A stretch of 58,141 nucleotides of DNA from Thoreauomyces humboldtii. Lineage: Eukaryota > Chytridiomycota > Chytridiomycetes > Spizellomycetales > Powellomycetaceae. The stretch is from NCBI GenBank assembly GCA_027596035.1, contig JADGJA010000047.1:1-58141 (forward strand), read 5' to 3'. The notes below the pieces were generated by a model. That model did not search any database and had not been told where the DNA came from. It worked only from the letters and a program-made list of their open reading frames with translations. Numbering within the stretch: the first letter of the stretch is position 1; the number at the start of each line of letters is the position of its first letter. The position numbers were made by a program, and so were the translations under genes. This document shows positions 10,517 through 22,198 of the stretch, in pieces.

Positions 10517-11898
10517 ATGAGCGCTTTTGGAGGATTCGGCGCCGCAGCCCCGCTAGTGTCGAAGGATCCCGAAGTAAGCGGGGAACCAAGTCGGAAGCTG
10601 TTTCGTCGGCACCAGCACCGACATTGCTTGCTTCCTTACAGGTGCAACCTCCACCGGATGATACGATCTCTGAACTTCGATTCTCCCCGCGCGCCAACTT
10701 TCTCGCTGCCAGTTCATGGGATAACCAGACTCGGATATGGGAGGTCGGACCGAACGGTCAGGCCGTGCCAAAAGCTGCGATCCAGCATGAAGCCCCAGCA
10801 CTGTGCGTCGATTGGACACCGGTACGCGGACCGGCGATGGATCAACGTCGTCCTCTCCGCTCACATAGCTCTCTTATGCAGGATGGGTCGAAAGTCTTTT
10901 CGGGTGGATGTGATAAGGCTGGGAGGATGCTAGACCTGGCGACAGGACAATCCATGCAGGTTGCCGCGCACGATGCTCCTATTCGGAGCTGTCGCATCAT
11001 CGAAGGTCCGGGTGCGGCACCACTTGCGGTCACTGGAAGCTGGGACAAAACGATGAAGGTACCGGGCCCTGCCTGACGCCCCGCTCTTTGAGAGACCGGA
11101 GACCAATCTCGTTCATGACCATAGTTCTGGGATATGCGGCAACAAAACCCTGTACACACGTACCAGCTTCCGGAGCGCTGTTATGTAATGGACTCGCATG
11201 GTCCGCTGCTCGTAGTAGGCACGGCCGATCGTCATCTTCTTATCTTCAACACAGCAAACCTCAACGCGCCCTTCAAGGTATTGAAGCATTCAGCCCGTCT
11301 CTTCCGGTCGTAGAATCTGACCATGAGTCATCTCAGCAAATGCCCTCACCAATGAAGTTTCAAACGCGGAGTTTGGGATGCTTTCCGACCACAAACGCGG
11401 CCGATATGGGGTTCTGCTTGGGCACTATCGAGGGACGGATCCAGATACAATATATTGAAGATAACAAAATGTATGAGGATGAACACCACTGCGAGCAACC
11501 GAACGGCACTAACGATCAGCTATTCCAGGCCGACACGATCGTTCTCGTTCAGATGTCATCGTGCCGAGAAGGACGTGTACGCCGTCAACCACATCTCCTT
11601 CCACCCGCAGTATGGAACTTTCGCGTCATGTGGTTCTGACGGAACCATCAACTTCTGGGATGGCGCATCGAGGCAACGCCTCAAAGGCTTTCCCAATGTC
11701 GGTGGACCTGTCACCGCTTCAGCGTTCAACGGCGACGGAACCATTTTCGCGTACGCGGTCGGATACGACTGGTCGAAGGGCCATGAACATGCGAAACCGG
11801 GGAGCAAAGTACAGCTGTGCCTGCAAAGTGTCAACCCGGCGGACATTCAACAAAAGGCGCCTGCCGCCAAAAGCACGCTCAAGGGGAGGACCTTTTGA
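10517..11898 (+). CDS. RAE1: RAE1/Gle2 mRNA export and nuclear-pore WD40 protein (356 aa)
   Basis: Six exons: 10517-10573, 10642-10821, 10882-11058, 11125-11277, 11337-11470 and 11529-11898. Diagnostic blocks appear in order: PPPDDTISELRFSP, AASSWDNQTRIWEV, ALCVDWTP, VFSGGCDKAGRMLDL, VTGSWDKTMKFWDMR, YVMDSHGPLLVVGTADRH, SPMKFQTRSLGCF, GFCLGTIEGRIQIQYIE, FSFRCHR, VYAVNHISFHPQYGTFASCG, INFWDG and FAYAVGYDWSKGHE. This seven-bladed propeller binds the GLEBS motif of Nup98/Nup116 at the pore and works in mRNA export and spindle assembly. The very short N-terminus (MSAFGGFGAAAP) resembles FG-type starts of fungal orthologues. Mex67, another export factor, lies 13 kb downstream. Confidence 0.94.
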
Positions 11899-12132
11899 CA
11901 GAGCTCAATGGCTGTTCAAAGTTTATGGTAATGATAAGCGCGGAATGAACATCCATGGTGTAACTTCATTTGCATCATTAGGCCCCGTCGACCACCAAAA
12001 TATAATAGAATCTAGCGGCAGTCGTCTGTTGTTCGTCATGCTGGCTCTTAAATAATAATCATTTTATTGGCACATGTAAAACGGTCAGACGGGCAAAATG
12101 AATCTCGCGAGATAAGCAGGAGTGAGAGACCT

Positions 12133-13553
12133 TCACGTCCCACTGACAGCTGCTGCCCACTTCGTCGAGCACCACGGCAGACCTGGGATGCAGTTGAGAT
12201 ACTTGCACCAGGTACAGCTGCTCGCCGAACCATAGAACGACTTGACGAGGAAGTAGCAGAGGACTGCGAGCGCGGGCGCCGCAACGCCGAGGAGCGCACG
12301 CTTGCGCCACTTGTCCCATGTGCCGAAGTGGATGGTCGGCATGAAGACGAGTCCCGCGAGGACGCCCGAAAAGAAACCCCCGATGTGCGCAAAGTTATCG
12401 ATATACGGAAGCATCCCGATCATGAGGGAGATAAAGATCTGGATGCCCATCTTGAAGAGCTCGGTCCAAGGCTTGGAGATGAGACGCCAGTTTTGAAACA
12501 GATCGAGAAGTAGACAGGCCATCAGACCTGTTGGTGAGAAAAAGTCCCCACACTTTAGTGTGGACAATCAAGAACTCCAAGTCTCGCAGTTCTCCACTGA
12601 CCGTAGAGCGACCCGGAACATCCTACGCTTGGCGTTAGCGGGTTGAAGTTTGCTCCGAAGATGAACCCGAGGACCCCGGTGATGATATAGATGGCACCGA
12701 TCCTCCACCACCCAAAATCCCTCTCCATCTGAAACCCGGTGCGGACCTGAAAGCTGAGGTTGAACGCCAAATGAAGGATCCCACCGTGCAGTCCGAGCGA
12801 CATGAGGAAGCGGTAGATCTGTCCGGGCTTCTTGTTGTGAATTCCGCCGAAACCGCAGATATCCGACAGAGAGCACACGATGGTCCCATCGTCGGCCGTG
12901 ATGCTCCCTACGATGCCGTCGGGACATACGATCTCGCTGTAGTCCTCGTAACCGGTACCCGTCCGCATGCAGGGCACGAACCTCGCCCCCATGGAGATGA
13001 GCACGCCCGAGGCGGGTCCGATCATGTAGTTGAAGTTGGGCGTCACCTCGATCGGGAGCTTCATGACGCGGTAGTTGAGGACAAAAGAGGCTATGAGGGT
13101 TCCGACCTGGATAATGGTCATGATGCCAAGGAACCAAGGTCGATGACGCTTCATGTTGGCGAGCTTGATGCGGATCTTTGGATTGTGAAGCGAGGATTTG
13201 TTGTGCTCCTGAGCTTCGGACTCCTCGGCGGCCATTCGGGCATAGTAGGACGTTTCCAGACGACGCACGGGAATGGCGCTGGGCCCGCTGTGGGACGCCT
13301 CCTCGAGGTCGGCGTTCTCATCCAGCGTCGTATTGTAGTCGACGGTGCGTTTACTCTGGATCAGCTGGGCAGACGGGGACGTGGCCATGCTGGCCTGACT
13401 CGACCCGCTGGTCCGTTTGGACGCCGTCTCGCTGGACGAAGGTCGATGAAGATTCTCTTTGGATAGTGGATCGGTGTAGAATACATAATTTCGCAGATCG
13501 AGGCCAGGTACCGTCAGGTCTTTTGCGCTGGACTGGGTGCTGATGCCTATCAT
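12133..13553 (-). CDS. Rhomboid-family intramembrane serine protease (448 aa)
   Basis: Two exons, 13553-12602 and 12527-12133; the GTCAGT...ACAG intron joins exactly inside the active-site loop. Splicing yields VGCSGSLYGLMACLL, containing the GxSG serine (GCSG), and exon 2 supplies the catalytic His in NFAHIGGFFSG. The HxxxN-type loop (ILHLAFNLSFQ) that helps form the oxyanion hole is also present, so the protease should be active. About 190 residues of disordered cytosolic N-terminus precede the first membrane helix (FLGIMTIIQVGTLIASF). A Cys-rich lumenal loop (residues about 225-265) follows, as in other eukaryotic secretory-pathway rhomboids. The C-terminus has several cysteines and ends in the lumen or cytosol after the last helix. 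Likely Golgi or plasma membrane. Confidence 0.88.
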
Positions 13554-14331
13554 TGAGATTGAGGTTCAGAAACTGTGTTTGCCCGCTACAGTTGAGCACT
13601 CCGGCTTCCATACCCTTTCCCTTCTTCTTCCCCATGGCTATCTTTCAGATTGATCGAAGGGGTTTCTGCTGCTAAGGAACTCTACTACGGGACACGCAAG
13701 ATAGAGGCCGGTAAATAACGAGGACGGAAGAGGTTCGAGTGTTGACGTAGCACTGACTCTCTCCTTCGCTCACGGAGCCAAGCGTCTATTCATCGCATTG
13801 CGCCTTCATTTATGGTTTTATCCAAGGGTCTGTCTTGGTAAAGATCTAAGTATAGCTTTTGTCAAGGGCTGTCGGGAAACGGCACTTTGCTCGGACTTTG
13901 CTGCTGGTAGCCTGCTGCTTGCTGAGATTTGCTATGCGGGTTGACAGCGATCACCTTTCTTCCCTTCATCATCGCCGGCGGTCGAGGAAGGAACCGACGA
14001 CGACTGGGCCAGGTACGAAGCTGACATTGAGGATGTCCAGCTTGTCCAACATCCTCCTTCCACGTTGCAAGGACCGTCCACGACTCCTCGGTCATCAACC
14101 CTCCTCAGTACTGTACTTCACTTGGCACAAACATTCTCGCCCGCCCAAAACAGCAACATCATCCGAAGCAACAGTTGCCTTGCATGTATAGACATATATA
14201 CCTGCGCAGAGCAAGCCGGTCTCAAAACAGCGTCGCGGTGCGAACTGTTGTGAGTTCGCTCCGGGCGTCATCGGTGTCATTGGCGTAAATAAATTACGAG
14301 CCCCGCCCTTTTCCTTATATTGCCCTGGAAA
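13554..14331. other. Intergenic, 0.78 kb
   Basis: Upstream region of the rhomboid gene and downstream region of the hemerythrin-like gene. Short plus-strand frames (13859 onward) lack any recognisable sequence. Confidence 0.4.
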
Positions 14332-14856
14332 CTACATGTGAATGGCGTCCAACTCTTCCGCCGAGAAACCGGCCTTTCTCAGCTGATCCGCGTGCAGGGA
14401 GTGTTCCTCGTGATCAAGGTGGAACAGCAGAGCGTCCCCGAGCTGTTTGACGAGCACGGTCAACCTTGCCTCGTCATACGTGTTCTTGTCCCAGTCGCCT
14501 CCCTCCACGGCCGTCTTCCTCGCCTTGACGAGGTTCTTCTGGACGGTGCCAGCGTACGCGGCGAAGCGCTTGAGATGGTCGTACATGACGTGGTGCTCCT
14601 TCAGGTGGTCCATCCCGAACTCTGCCGGCATCCGTTTCGCTAGGAGAGGGAAGATGTACCTTTCCTCTATGCTGTGGTGTACGTCGAGGTGCTGAGCGAG
14701 GGAGGAGGCGGTCGAGAGGATGGTGAGAAGGGAGGGTCGCGCGTCCACAGACTGGGTGCCGGGAAGAAGGGACTGGATCGTGGCGATGGACCGACGAAAT
14801 CCGGCATGGTACATCAACATTCCATCGAGAAGACGGGTGTACGAGTCTCTGGCCAT
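14332..14856 (-). CDS. Hemerythrin-like HHE domain protein (about 174 aa)
   Basis: The open frame extends upstream of the first ATG (14856), but a CACTTCAG acceptor-like sequence lies just before it, so a short 5' exon may be missing. The protein is an all-helical bundle with histidine/carboxylate ligands placed as in hemerythrin-type domains: MYHAGFRR on helix 1, HLDVHHSIEERYIFPLL on helix 2, MDHLKEHHVMYDHL on helix 3 and LLFHLDHEEHSLHADQL on helix 4. Such proteins bind a di-iron centre and serve in oxygen or NO sensing, iron handling or redox protection; which of these applies cannot be told. Cytosolic, no signal peptide. Divergent from ALB1 across about 470 bp. Confidence 0.8.
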   Translation of the reverse strand: MARDSYTRLLDGMLMYHAGFRRSIATIQSLLPGTQSVDARPSLLTILSTASSLAQHLDVHHSIEERYIFPLLAKRMPAEFGMDHLKEHHVMYDHLKRFAAYAGTVQKNLVKARKTAVEGGDWDKNTYDEARLTVLVKQLGDALLFHLDHEEHSLHADQLRKAGFSAEELDAIHM

Positions 14857-15330
14857 GACCACTGAAGTGACGAAGCTCAATGGAAGGTGGGGGGAAGTCT
14901 AGCAGGGAGCAAGGGGAGGGGTGCTGCACGCTACGAAGCACAGATGTATTGCGATAATAGTGAGGCAAGCTGACGTTTCCAAATGTTCTACTGTACCTTT
15001 TGGGCCAGCACGATTGATAACCCAGAGACAAATCAAGAAGGGAAAAGACAAATGCCAAAATGCGAGAGTGACAAACGAGAGTTGATTAGGAAAACCTGTC
15101 GAAGAGGTTTCCCCTGGTACCGGTACCCCACCCTTGGTACCGTCTTCCCGTCTTCTCTCTGGTAATAGTACAGTACTGTTCTTCTTTTTCTTTTCTTTTC
15201 CTCTGCTTCCCCGACCCCCTGATAGAGTGATAGTACACAGCGACACGTACCGGCTGGAAAACTACCTCGAACCGTCCGACGACGTCTCATCCGTAACTTC
15301 AACCTTCAGGAAACCTCCCCTCCACTCGCC
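14857..15330. promoter_or_regulatory. Divergent upstream region of the hemerythrin-like gene and ALB1
   Basis: It contains three GGTACC hexamers within about 30 bases near 15117-15142, two of them forming the 12-bp palindrome ggtaccggtacc, then a C/T-rich leader before the ALB1 ATG. Any regulatory role is inferred only from position. Confidence 0.35.
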
Positions 15331-16053
15331 ATGGTCAACCAAATGAACAAGGTTCGCAAGAACCTCACTCGCGACTACCGGGCAAAGAAGCACGGCTTCA
15401 AGGCCTCGTCCCACAAGCGTCCAGGCTCCCTCGTGCTAAAGTCCAACGTCAAGATCCTCTCCGCCATCGACTCTCTTAACGCCGACGTGGACTCTTCCGT
15501 CGCAGAGGTCGAGGACCAGGAGGGCGGAGCGACCCAGATCGAGATCAGGAGGCTGGAGAAGAAGGAGCAGGTCGTGAGGTCCGGAAAGCTCGGAAAGAAC
15601 AACTCCATCAAGGCTCCCATCCTTCTCAGCAAGAAGAAGGTCCGCATGCTGAGGACCGCCGACAAGCATGTAAGAAAGTCGAAACCCCTTCCTTTCGCTC
15701 CTTCGCTCGACGACGGGGAGAAGGAGGAAAGCGAAAGATTCCTCGGGGAACCTTTTTGCTGATGTTTCTTGCCTTTTCTTATCCATCATCATTATCAGCG
15801 ACAAGCTCGCGCGGCTGCCGCTGAAGCAGCGGACCAGGACGCGGACGCTATGGAAGTGGATATGACCGGTGAGTTTGGGATTCCTCGGCCAAACCTCGAG
15901 GCGGAAATGATGGACGCACATGCTGATCTAATCCTTCGAATCCCAAAAGCACCAGCAACGAAGGCAAAGGTCTCGTTCGCAGCAAAGAAGGAGGAAGCAC
16001 CCATGGTCATCGCACCCGCCGGCAAGGGCTCAACACTAGGTGGTCCTCGGTGA
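15331..16053 (+). CDS. ALB1: Alb1-like pre-60S ribosome biogenesis factor (197 aa)
   Basis: Exons 15331-15669 and 15799-16053, joined in phase 0 (GTAAGA...TCAG). The protein is small, basic at the N-terminus and helical, with a Lys/Arg-rich centre (LLSKKKVRMLRTADKHRQAR) typical of nucleolar factors. It then has an acidic AMEVDMTGE patch, and the C-terminus ends in GKGSTLGGPR, matching the conserved GxGTTLGGP tail of yeast Alb1. Alb1 partners with Arx1 near the nascent 60S exit tunnel and recycles from the cytoplasm. The family is compact and fast-evolving, so the assignment rests mainly on the acidic motif, the tail, size and composition. Convergent with the PAQR gene. Confidence 0.72.
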
Positions 16054-16216
16054 TCCCATCCTCTCCATGGAACCTTTCTTTCATCTTCTTCCTTACAATT
16101 ATTTGTACATAATATCCAACAAGATCACCCCACCGGGGAAAAATATCCATTCGAACGTCCCTTCTAAGTACATAAGTTAAGGTGGCTAGGGCAAAGCGAC
16201 GGAGAATGACAACTTC

Positions 16217-17721
16217 CTACGAGAGCAGCTTTGCAAACTCTAGCGTGGATAGCTCGCAGCGCGGGTTTCCATCGTGCCAAAAGTGGTAAGCCGACATTAC
16301 TCCGAAATAATGAGTCACGGCAGCAGTGAACACCAAGCAGTGAAATATTTGGTGCGAGTGGCCCTGAGAGAACGGCAAACGGCGTTCGTCAGCGTTTCAC
16401 ATGCGGGCTTCAAAGCGATGCTGCAACACTCACCCAGATGTCGAACTTGCCCGGAAACCATGCTTCAGGGACCCGACTCGCATAGATATAGGCACCGATC
16501 AGATACTGGGCCGCCATAATGAGGAGCGGCCACAAACTAAGCGCTTTGGACACAAAAGGTAGCTGCCGATATGGAGGTCATAGTCAGCGCTTGGCGTAGT
16601 GATCCGCCGAAGTATATTCAACTTACCCCGTAAAGATATAGGCTGTGGTGGAGGTAAGTGAAGCCATCGGTCAGAACGGGTGCTCAATTTCTTCCCACCT
16701 GCAGCATACCTGTGGCCAACCGGAAACACGCCCGAAAGTCCCAGGGCGCAAAAGTTCGCGGTTCGTAGGTAACGAAACTCTGGAGTAGCGAAGCGATGCG
16801 ATAGGCACATATAGGCCTGCAAGTGACGTCTATTAGCCAAGCAGATCTTGAAAAGCAAAACCGGGGCTGGGTCCTACCGTCACGCAGCCAAAAACTCCCA
16901 TCATGGAGAGGTAGACCATCTGTAAGATTGGGTCGCAATAGAAGCCATAAAACATGACTGGCACAGTCGAGCCACTGGAGAGAGAAATAACATGAGCGAA
17001 ACAATGCGGCCATGATTTCCAGGTCGCCGCGCTCCAGAAGCTCTTACCATATCAGAAGCACGATTCCGACGTAGTCCGCCTTGTTCCACATCCTGCAGAC
17101 CTTCTGCGAGTGACACACGACGGTGTGGAAAAAGGCCGACATCCCCATGCACCCAACCGCCGACGCCATGAAGACGGCCATGACAGCCTGATCGCTCCAC
17201 TGAGCGGTGGGGACGCCCTCCGGCAGCTTTCTCCACACCACAAAGCTGGCGGCCAGGAAAAGGACGGATCCGATCAGATGAGAGAAGATGTTCCCAGTCT
17301 CGTTGTGAAGATAGAGAAGGGATTCCATGCATCCTTTGTACGAGTACTGAAGCCGGCGGTACCCGCGGAGAATGTAAATGTTATCCTGTTTGATTGAGCA
17401 TCCGGGTCAGTTCCAGGCTCAACAAGTACGGTCGGAGTTCGGCTGCTGGACCCCGCAACAAGCCCTCCCTCCTTGCGTACTTGCCATTTGCCAGCTAGCG
17501 AGCTCGCGGAAACGTATGGTGTGGGTCTCTTTGGTCAGTTCTCCTGAGTCGTCCACTGCGTCCTCCTCGACCGTTTCGGTGAGCTCTATCTCGACCGGCC
17601 TCTTGCCGTCGAGCATTCGCCGTCGAGGGGACGTGAGGTCGTCATTTTCGTCCACCTCATTCCTGAGCAGGGATACGACCTCGTCGGTAACGGATTTCTC
17701 GGTCTTTGCCATGTCTCCCAA
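16217..17721 (-). CDS. PAQR-family seven-helix receptor/hydrolase (AdipoR/Izh-like, 356 aa)
   Basis: Seven exons: 17721-17485, 17385-17048, 16974-16878, 16816-16710, 16642-16627, 16562-16434 and 16363-16217. Family motifs fall in order: FRELASWQM/DNIYILRGYR at the cytosolic boundary, SYKGCMESLLYLHNETGN, IFSHLIGS, SAFFHTVVCHS with the first zinc-ligand His, VPVMFYGFYC and, at the end, PGKFDIWGHSHQIFH carrying the two C-terminal zinc-ligand His. Seven hydrophobic helices are evident. Fungal members (Izh1-4) influence zinc, sterol and sphingolipid homeostasis; animal ones are adiponectin receptors with ceramidase activity. Intron 1 (17484-17386) starts with GC, and exon 5 is only 16 nt. Start codons of this gene and the next one are just 154 bp apart. 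Confidence 0.9.
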
Positions 17722-17875
17722 TGAAGCGAATTGGATGGCCGCTCGCTCGCTACTGCTGAGGGAAATGCCTGTCAGGAAAAGGGTTTGGAGCCTGGCGGAT
17801 TGGGCGCGCCACGTTTTGACGTTTTGGCTTCAAATTCCCGCTTACCGGTAGAACCACCACAAGGTTCCCAACACC
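17722..17875. promoter_or_regulatory. 154-bp divergent promoter (PAQR gene / mitochondrial-protein gene)
   Basis: Both start codons face away from this interval, which is the tightest well-supported head-to-head spacing in the window. No TATA box is evident. Confidence 0.5.
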
Positions 17876-18498
17876 ATGTTCTCAAGGATTCCCAGCCTAC
17901 TAGTACAAGTGCGCGTAGCTCCACTGCGATCCAGTGTCCGCTTCCTGTCCTCCTCAGTAGCAACCTCTCCATTACGCTTGTCCTCGCCTCGACTCTCCTC
18001 CGTATGCATATCCGCACGACGTCACTTTTGGGCGACAGCTCCTCGCTGCAACACGAACCAAGCCATCGACAATATCGCTGACATGTTCGCGGAAGCGCGA
18101 GATGAGGTGCGCGGGGACGGATTTCTGTTGGGCGTCGTCGACGTCTGCTCTTGCCTTTCTGAACGTCTTCCTGGTGTCTTTTTACAGCTCGAATACGCGC
18201 TCGAGTCCAAAGGAACGACTTACTACGATGAAGACAAGATCACCGCTCAGAAGGTAACGCGACTTGCCTCCCTCCCTCTGCTCACACGCTCGTTCGGTTC
18301 CTTTCCTTTGTACTAAATGGTTTGCTTTGCGAACCGTAAAAGGCAGTGGAGGATACGATAAGGGCCTACAACACACTGAAGGATGGTTTGGCCACGGAAG
18401 AAGAAAGGACGGACCTGAACCGACGACTGGGTCTACGGATACTCGAGCTCAAGGCGCAGCTAGACGCACTTACGCAGGAGGACATCGAGGATCACTGA
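17876..18498 (+). CDS. Small probable mitochondrial protein (150 aa), unknown function
   Basis: Exons 17876-18106, 18188-18253 and 18343-18498, all phase 0. The first 55 residues are an Arg/Ser/Leu-rich amphipathic presequence with no acidic residues (MFSRIPSLLVQVRVAPLRSS...), followed by an RRHFWATAPRC segment suggestive of a processing site. The mature part is helical and acidic (NQAIDNIADMFAEARDELEYALESKG, then a heptad-like C-terminal helix ending TQEDIEDH). This looks like a small soluble or peripheral matrix protein. I do not recognise the family. Its first intron carries ORF-like sequence but also in-frame stops once spliced frames are considered. Confidence 0.65.
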
Positions 18499-18837
18499 AA
18501 GGGTTTTTGGGAAGACGAATTGATGGTGAAAAGGTCTCGTTATCAGCTCAACAAGATAGACCAGTATAGAATCGCACAGTTCACAGTTCGAGAAGGCCGT
18601 GATGCTACCGGAATCGGCGCTTTTGAATGGATGGATGCCAATGCCTGGCACGAAGGATTGCCCCGACTCGGGAAAGAAATAAGGGTGATCTGTCCACAAA
18701 ATCGATATTTACATAAAACATGAAGTAGCGCGCTTAGCGCGACTGTAGCAGAGGGGTTAGAACAGAGAAACGGTGCGCTTGCTTGTGTGGCATTAGAAAC
18801 ATGTCCGCCGTCTAGGTGTGTGATCTTGTCTTCTCGC

Positions 18838-20263
18838 TCAAGACTCTCTGATCGTAATCGGGGGTGCCTCAGTGATCCTGATGGCTTCGCGGTCGTAACT
18901 CGGTCCTCGGTTTTCCATCGACATCGGCTGCTCGGTCGGTTGAGCTTGAGGATGCCCCATCTCCACGTCCTCGGGCTGAAATTCGACCTGTCGGATCTCG
19001 CCCTTTTCCTCTCGCTGGGCAATCTCCTTCCTCACGCGACGGCGCATGCGAGCTGCGTATGCGATCGTGATGATGCATCCGAGGATAAGGACGACGGCAA
19101 AGTAGACGTTGGAAAACAGCACCACGTTGCTGATCGAGAGCGGACTGAGGACCATGATCAGACGACCGAGGAACTCGACGATCAACGCGCAGCCCCAAAA
19201 GGCCGTCAGGAGACGCATGTCGAATCGCATGCGCTTCGAAGTGGCAAAGAGAAAGATCCACTTGGAGCACCGAAGTGGGGTGTCCTCGTAAGGCTTTTCG
19301 ACGCTGGTGTCGTTGGTTTCCATGAGCTCCTCGGCGGAATTGTCAGGCTGGACGTCGCCCCGAGAGGACTCGGGGTGCACCTGTCCGCGCACATCACGTG
19401 GTGGAACGGCGTTCGCAGTGTCGGAGGTGCGGATGCTGCTCGTGTCGCTCGCTGTATAATCGCTGAGACTTCCCATGGAGGCGGTCTCCTCGAGAATCTC
19501 GACGTCTCCAAGCGGTACAATCTGGGAGACGATGGTGAACACTGCGGAAATCGAAGAGAAGCGTCAGCAAAATTAAGATGATGAGGTATTGCAGTGATCG
19601 CGTGCCTACCCATTGGGTGCATGATCCTCAGTCGACCCTTGTAGTGCCCTCGGATCGGTAGCAGGGTGAAGAGGAAGACGAATCCGAGAATGACGGTAAC
19701 TACGCTCTTCTCGAAGACGAGTAAGCGAGCGTTGCTCGTTACCGCCGCCACCACGGCTGAGATCGCAAAGGCTACCGCAACAAGGAGTCCGATCACATCA
19801 ACGGACCGGTACCAGATGAGCTTCACAATGACAGAGAGGAGAGCCGGCACGCATCCTATCAACAGAGCCCACACCTGTGGATGGAAAGCCCGGGTCAGAT
19901 GCGATGTGGTCCTGCGTTTCATATCGGGGAGTTGGTCGAACGACTTACGTCAGATATGAACATCTTCAAGACGAAAAACACGACGACGGGCAAGATCACA
20001 TCCACGACGAGCATGAGAAAAAAGCGCTTGATCAGGGAGCCCACGGTTGGTGGCTTCTTGAGCATGACGGCCGTCTTTCTCGTGCTCTCCCGGCGCTCTT
20101 TTCGGTGAGGTCTGCGGGTCCTGCTCTTCTTTGGAACTTCCAGATTGGCACTGCTCGCTTGGCTGACTTTGCTGATGTTGCTCGCATTGCTAGCGTTGAG
20201 AACGGAGGATTGGAAGACGAGATTCTCGCCGAGGGTGGTGTTTGGCGGAGTAACCATCATGTA
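18838..20263 (-). CDS. Six-helix membrane protein, VC0807/septation-protein-like (427 aa)
   Basis: Exons 20263-19949, 19874-19610 and 19541-18838; junctions GTAAGT...ACAG and GTAGGC...GCAG keep frame. Six membrane segments are visible: FFLMLVVDVILPVVVFFVL, WALLIGCVPALLSVIVKLIW, DVIGLLVAVAFAISAVVAAV, VVTVILGFVFLFTLLP, then after a roughly 90-residue acidic/Ser-rich loop, AFWGCALIVEFLGRLIMVL and VYFAVVLILGCIITIAY. The block RLLVFEKSVVT and the DVIGLL repeat resemble the VC0807/intracellular-septation-A-like membrane family that also occurs in fungi, but this is a loose match. The C-tail is disordered and cytosolic. The start is uncertain: the frame is open to 20446, and I prefer 20263 because upstream residues look like translated leader. 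Confidence 0.6.
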
Positions 20264-21176
20264 TTTCAGGTCCAGCGGGATTGAGTGGGGCGAGTTCTGG
20301 GAGAGGGCTGAGCGTTCCGCCGTCGCCGTACTTGTATACGTTGTTGGGAAACAGGTGATGGAAAGTGTGAGGGGAGTTGTGATGTGAGGAGGTGTGCGAG
20401 AAAGGAAGGAAGAGTTGACCGGCGACCGCAAAAAGAAATGTCCCACTTGTCTCGCGCAGGCAGAGAAAGACGGGGGGAGGGGGTGACGTCAAACGGCTCT
20501 CTGTTCGTGGGTCCTTGGGCTCTCATCTACCAGCAGTACCGCGGTATCGGCACGACCCCACACGTGCAGTCTGAGATCCTCCCGCCAGCCTGCGCCAGGC
20601 GGCAGACTTCAGGCCCAGGGGATTCCGACCATCTTGCTTGTAGACCTCCGGCTTCCCGCTGGTTTGCGGGGGTCAAGGTTGTGCGATCTGTCTGGTAGCA
20701 TTGTACTATGGTACCAAGCGTATCGTCCAGCGATTACGGATGGTCCACGACCGAGGGCATGGCTGCAAGCCGAAACTGCGACCGCCCGATTTCAAAGTCA
20801 GGTCTTTGTCTTGGCTTCCATGTTTTTGCCCTGTATGAGGCTTGATTTGATGGAAATTTCAGCTCTCTCGAGCTGTCAGACCTGAGTGAGGGTACTGACA
20901 TACGTATGTGGCCTAGCGGCAGGCTCTTCCATTTCTCGACTTTTCAATCCGTCGATTTGCGAGGTCTCTGGGCAAGCCTTCGTGAAACCTTGCAAGGTTT
21001 TTGCTGAGGTTCTTGACACAGGGCATGGCTGGCGTCGACATCTGGGGCGGGCGACTGTTTGTGAGGAAAACTGAAATTCACAAGCATAGCCACACCAAGG
21101 TTCAAGCCTCTCAATGCAAACCCTTCCTTTCACGGTCACAGATCGCTTTGAATTCTGCAGACAATTTCTTGTCACG
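20264..21176. other. 0.9-kb intergenic region
   Basis: This is the divergent upstream region of the membrane-protein gene and the SPF27 gene. I find no conserved frame or RNA gene. Confidence 0.4.
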
Positions 21177-22130
21177 ATGAGTGAAGCTACTCGGACAGAC
21201 CTGGATATCGTTCTGCTAGACAGGTACAATCATAGAGTGTCACCGATATGCCCTTTGATCTTGCTTCTGACGCACAGCGCTTCTGTCAGCTTACCTTACA
21301 TAGACCGTTCTCAGCCAGAAGGTAAAAACCTCGCCTAGCTTTCTACCGGTTCCTTCTGTTCCAGATCTGATGAACGTTGTAAACAGGCAGCAGCATTGCT
21401 GATGAGTTAATACAAGCGGAACTTGCCGCATCTGGCTCCAATGCCCCCCGGGCAGCGGATGACGACCTCGACCTCTTTTCTGTGAGTGGCGCGGCCATCC
21501 ATGTTCCCGGCCGTGAATCAGTCAGGAATGAAGGGCTAACACTGCAGCTGTTATTGATGCTATCGACAGTCACATCCACTTCTGATTCAAGACCTTCAAC
21601 GTATCGCGGACCCGGAACGTCCCCTCTCACTTGACGTCTCCCGACTACGCCTCGACCCGCCATCGAAGGAGAGTCAGTCGTCCCTCGAAGCGTGGCGGTC
21701 AGCCGATGAGAATGCGCAAGCTCAGCTCGAGCACCAGACCAACCGTTTGATCAACCTGGAGCTCGTCAATACGTTCGGATCCAATGCGTGGAAGTTGCAC
21801 TGTTTCCAGTTGGAATGGATGGCGAAAGCCATAGAGAAAGAGGTGGAAGGATCGAAAAAGGAGCTGGGAGAGCTGAACAAGGAGAGGAAGTTGCAGCAGG
21901 TGAGGATTGACTGTGTTCGAATGTAGTACTATGCGATTTCTTCTTCTTATCACTTACATCTACGCTTCGGTATCTAGATGAAGGTGGGGCAAACCTTGCA
22001 GCAGCTCACGCATCGGTACTCGGAGCTTTTACAGCAGACGATTCGGGTGGATGTCGCCACTCAGGCTCTCGAAGCAGAAGTAGAGTCGCTTCACGCGCAG
22101 AAGGAAGCTTTGATGCAGATGGATGCCTGA
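21177..22130 (+). CDS. cwf7: Pre-mRNA splicing factor SPF27 (BCAS2/Cwf7), 222 aa
   Basis: Five exons: 21177-21223, 21278-21321, 21387-21481, 21570-21899 and 21978-22130. The short early exons combine to give SASVSLPYIDRSQPE and IADELIQAELAASG, the family's characteristic LPYID...LI..E opening. The core ENAQAQLEHQTNRLINLELVNTFGSNAWK is the signature HQ..R..NLEL...G.NAW block, followed by a long helix (ELNKERKLQQMKVGQTLQQL) and a terminal coiled coil. Length equals that of metazoan BCAS2 (about 225 aa). SPF27 is a core subunit of the Prp19/NineTeen complex that activates the spliceosome. Stop codons of this gene and CFAP298 are only 68 bp apart. Confidence 0.88.
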
Positions 22131-22198
22131 AAAGTCGCATCCACGCCCATCCTGTACATATTAATTATTTCCAAAAAAACAAGCCTGTAGTTCGACTT

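Noticed and set aside
15112..15145. Repeated GGTACC hexamers as an operator
   Set aside because: The palindrome is short and single; no second copy elsewhere supports a binding site.
20500..21170. Possible extra exon or gene before SPF27
   Set aside because: Short frames only, with no splice-compatible family sequence.
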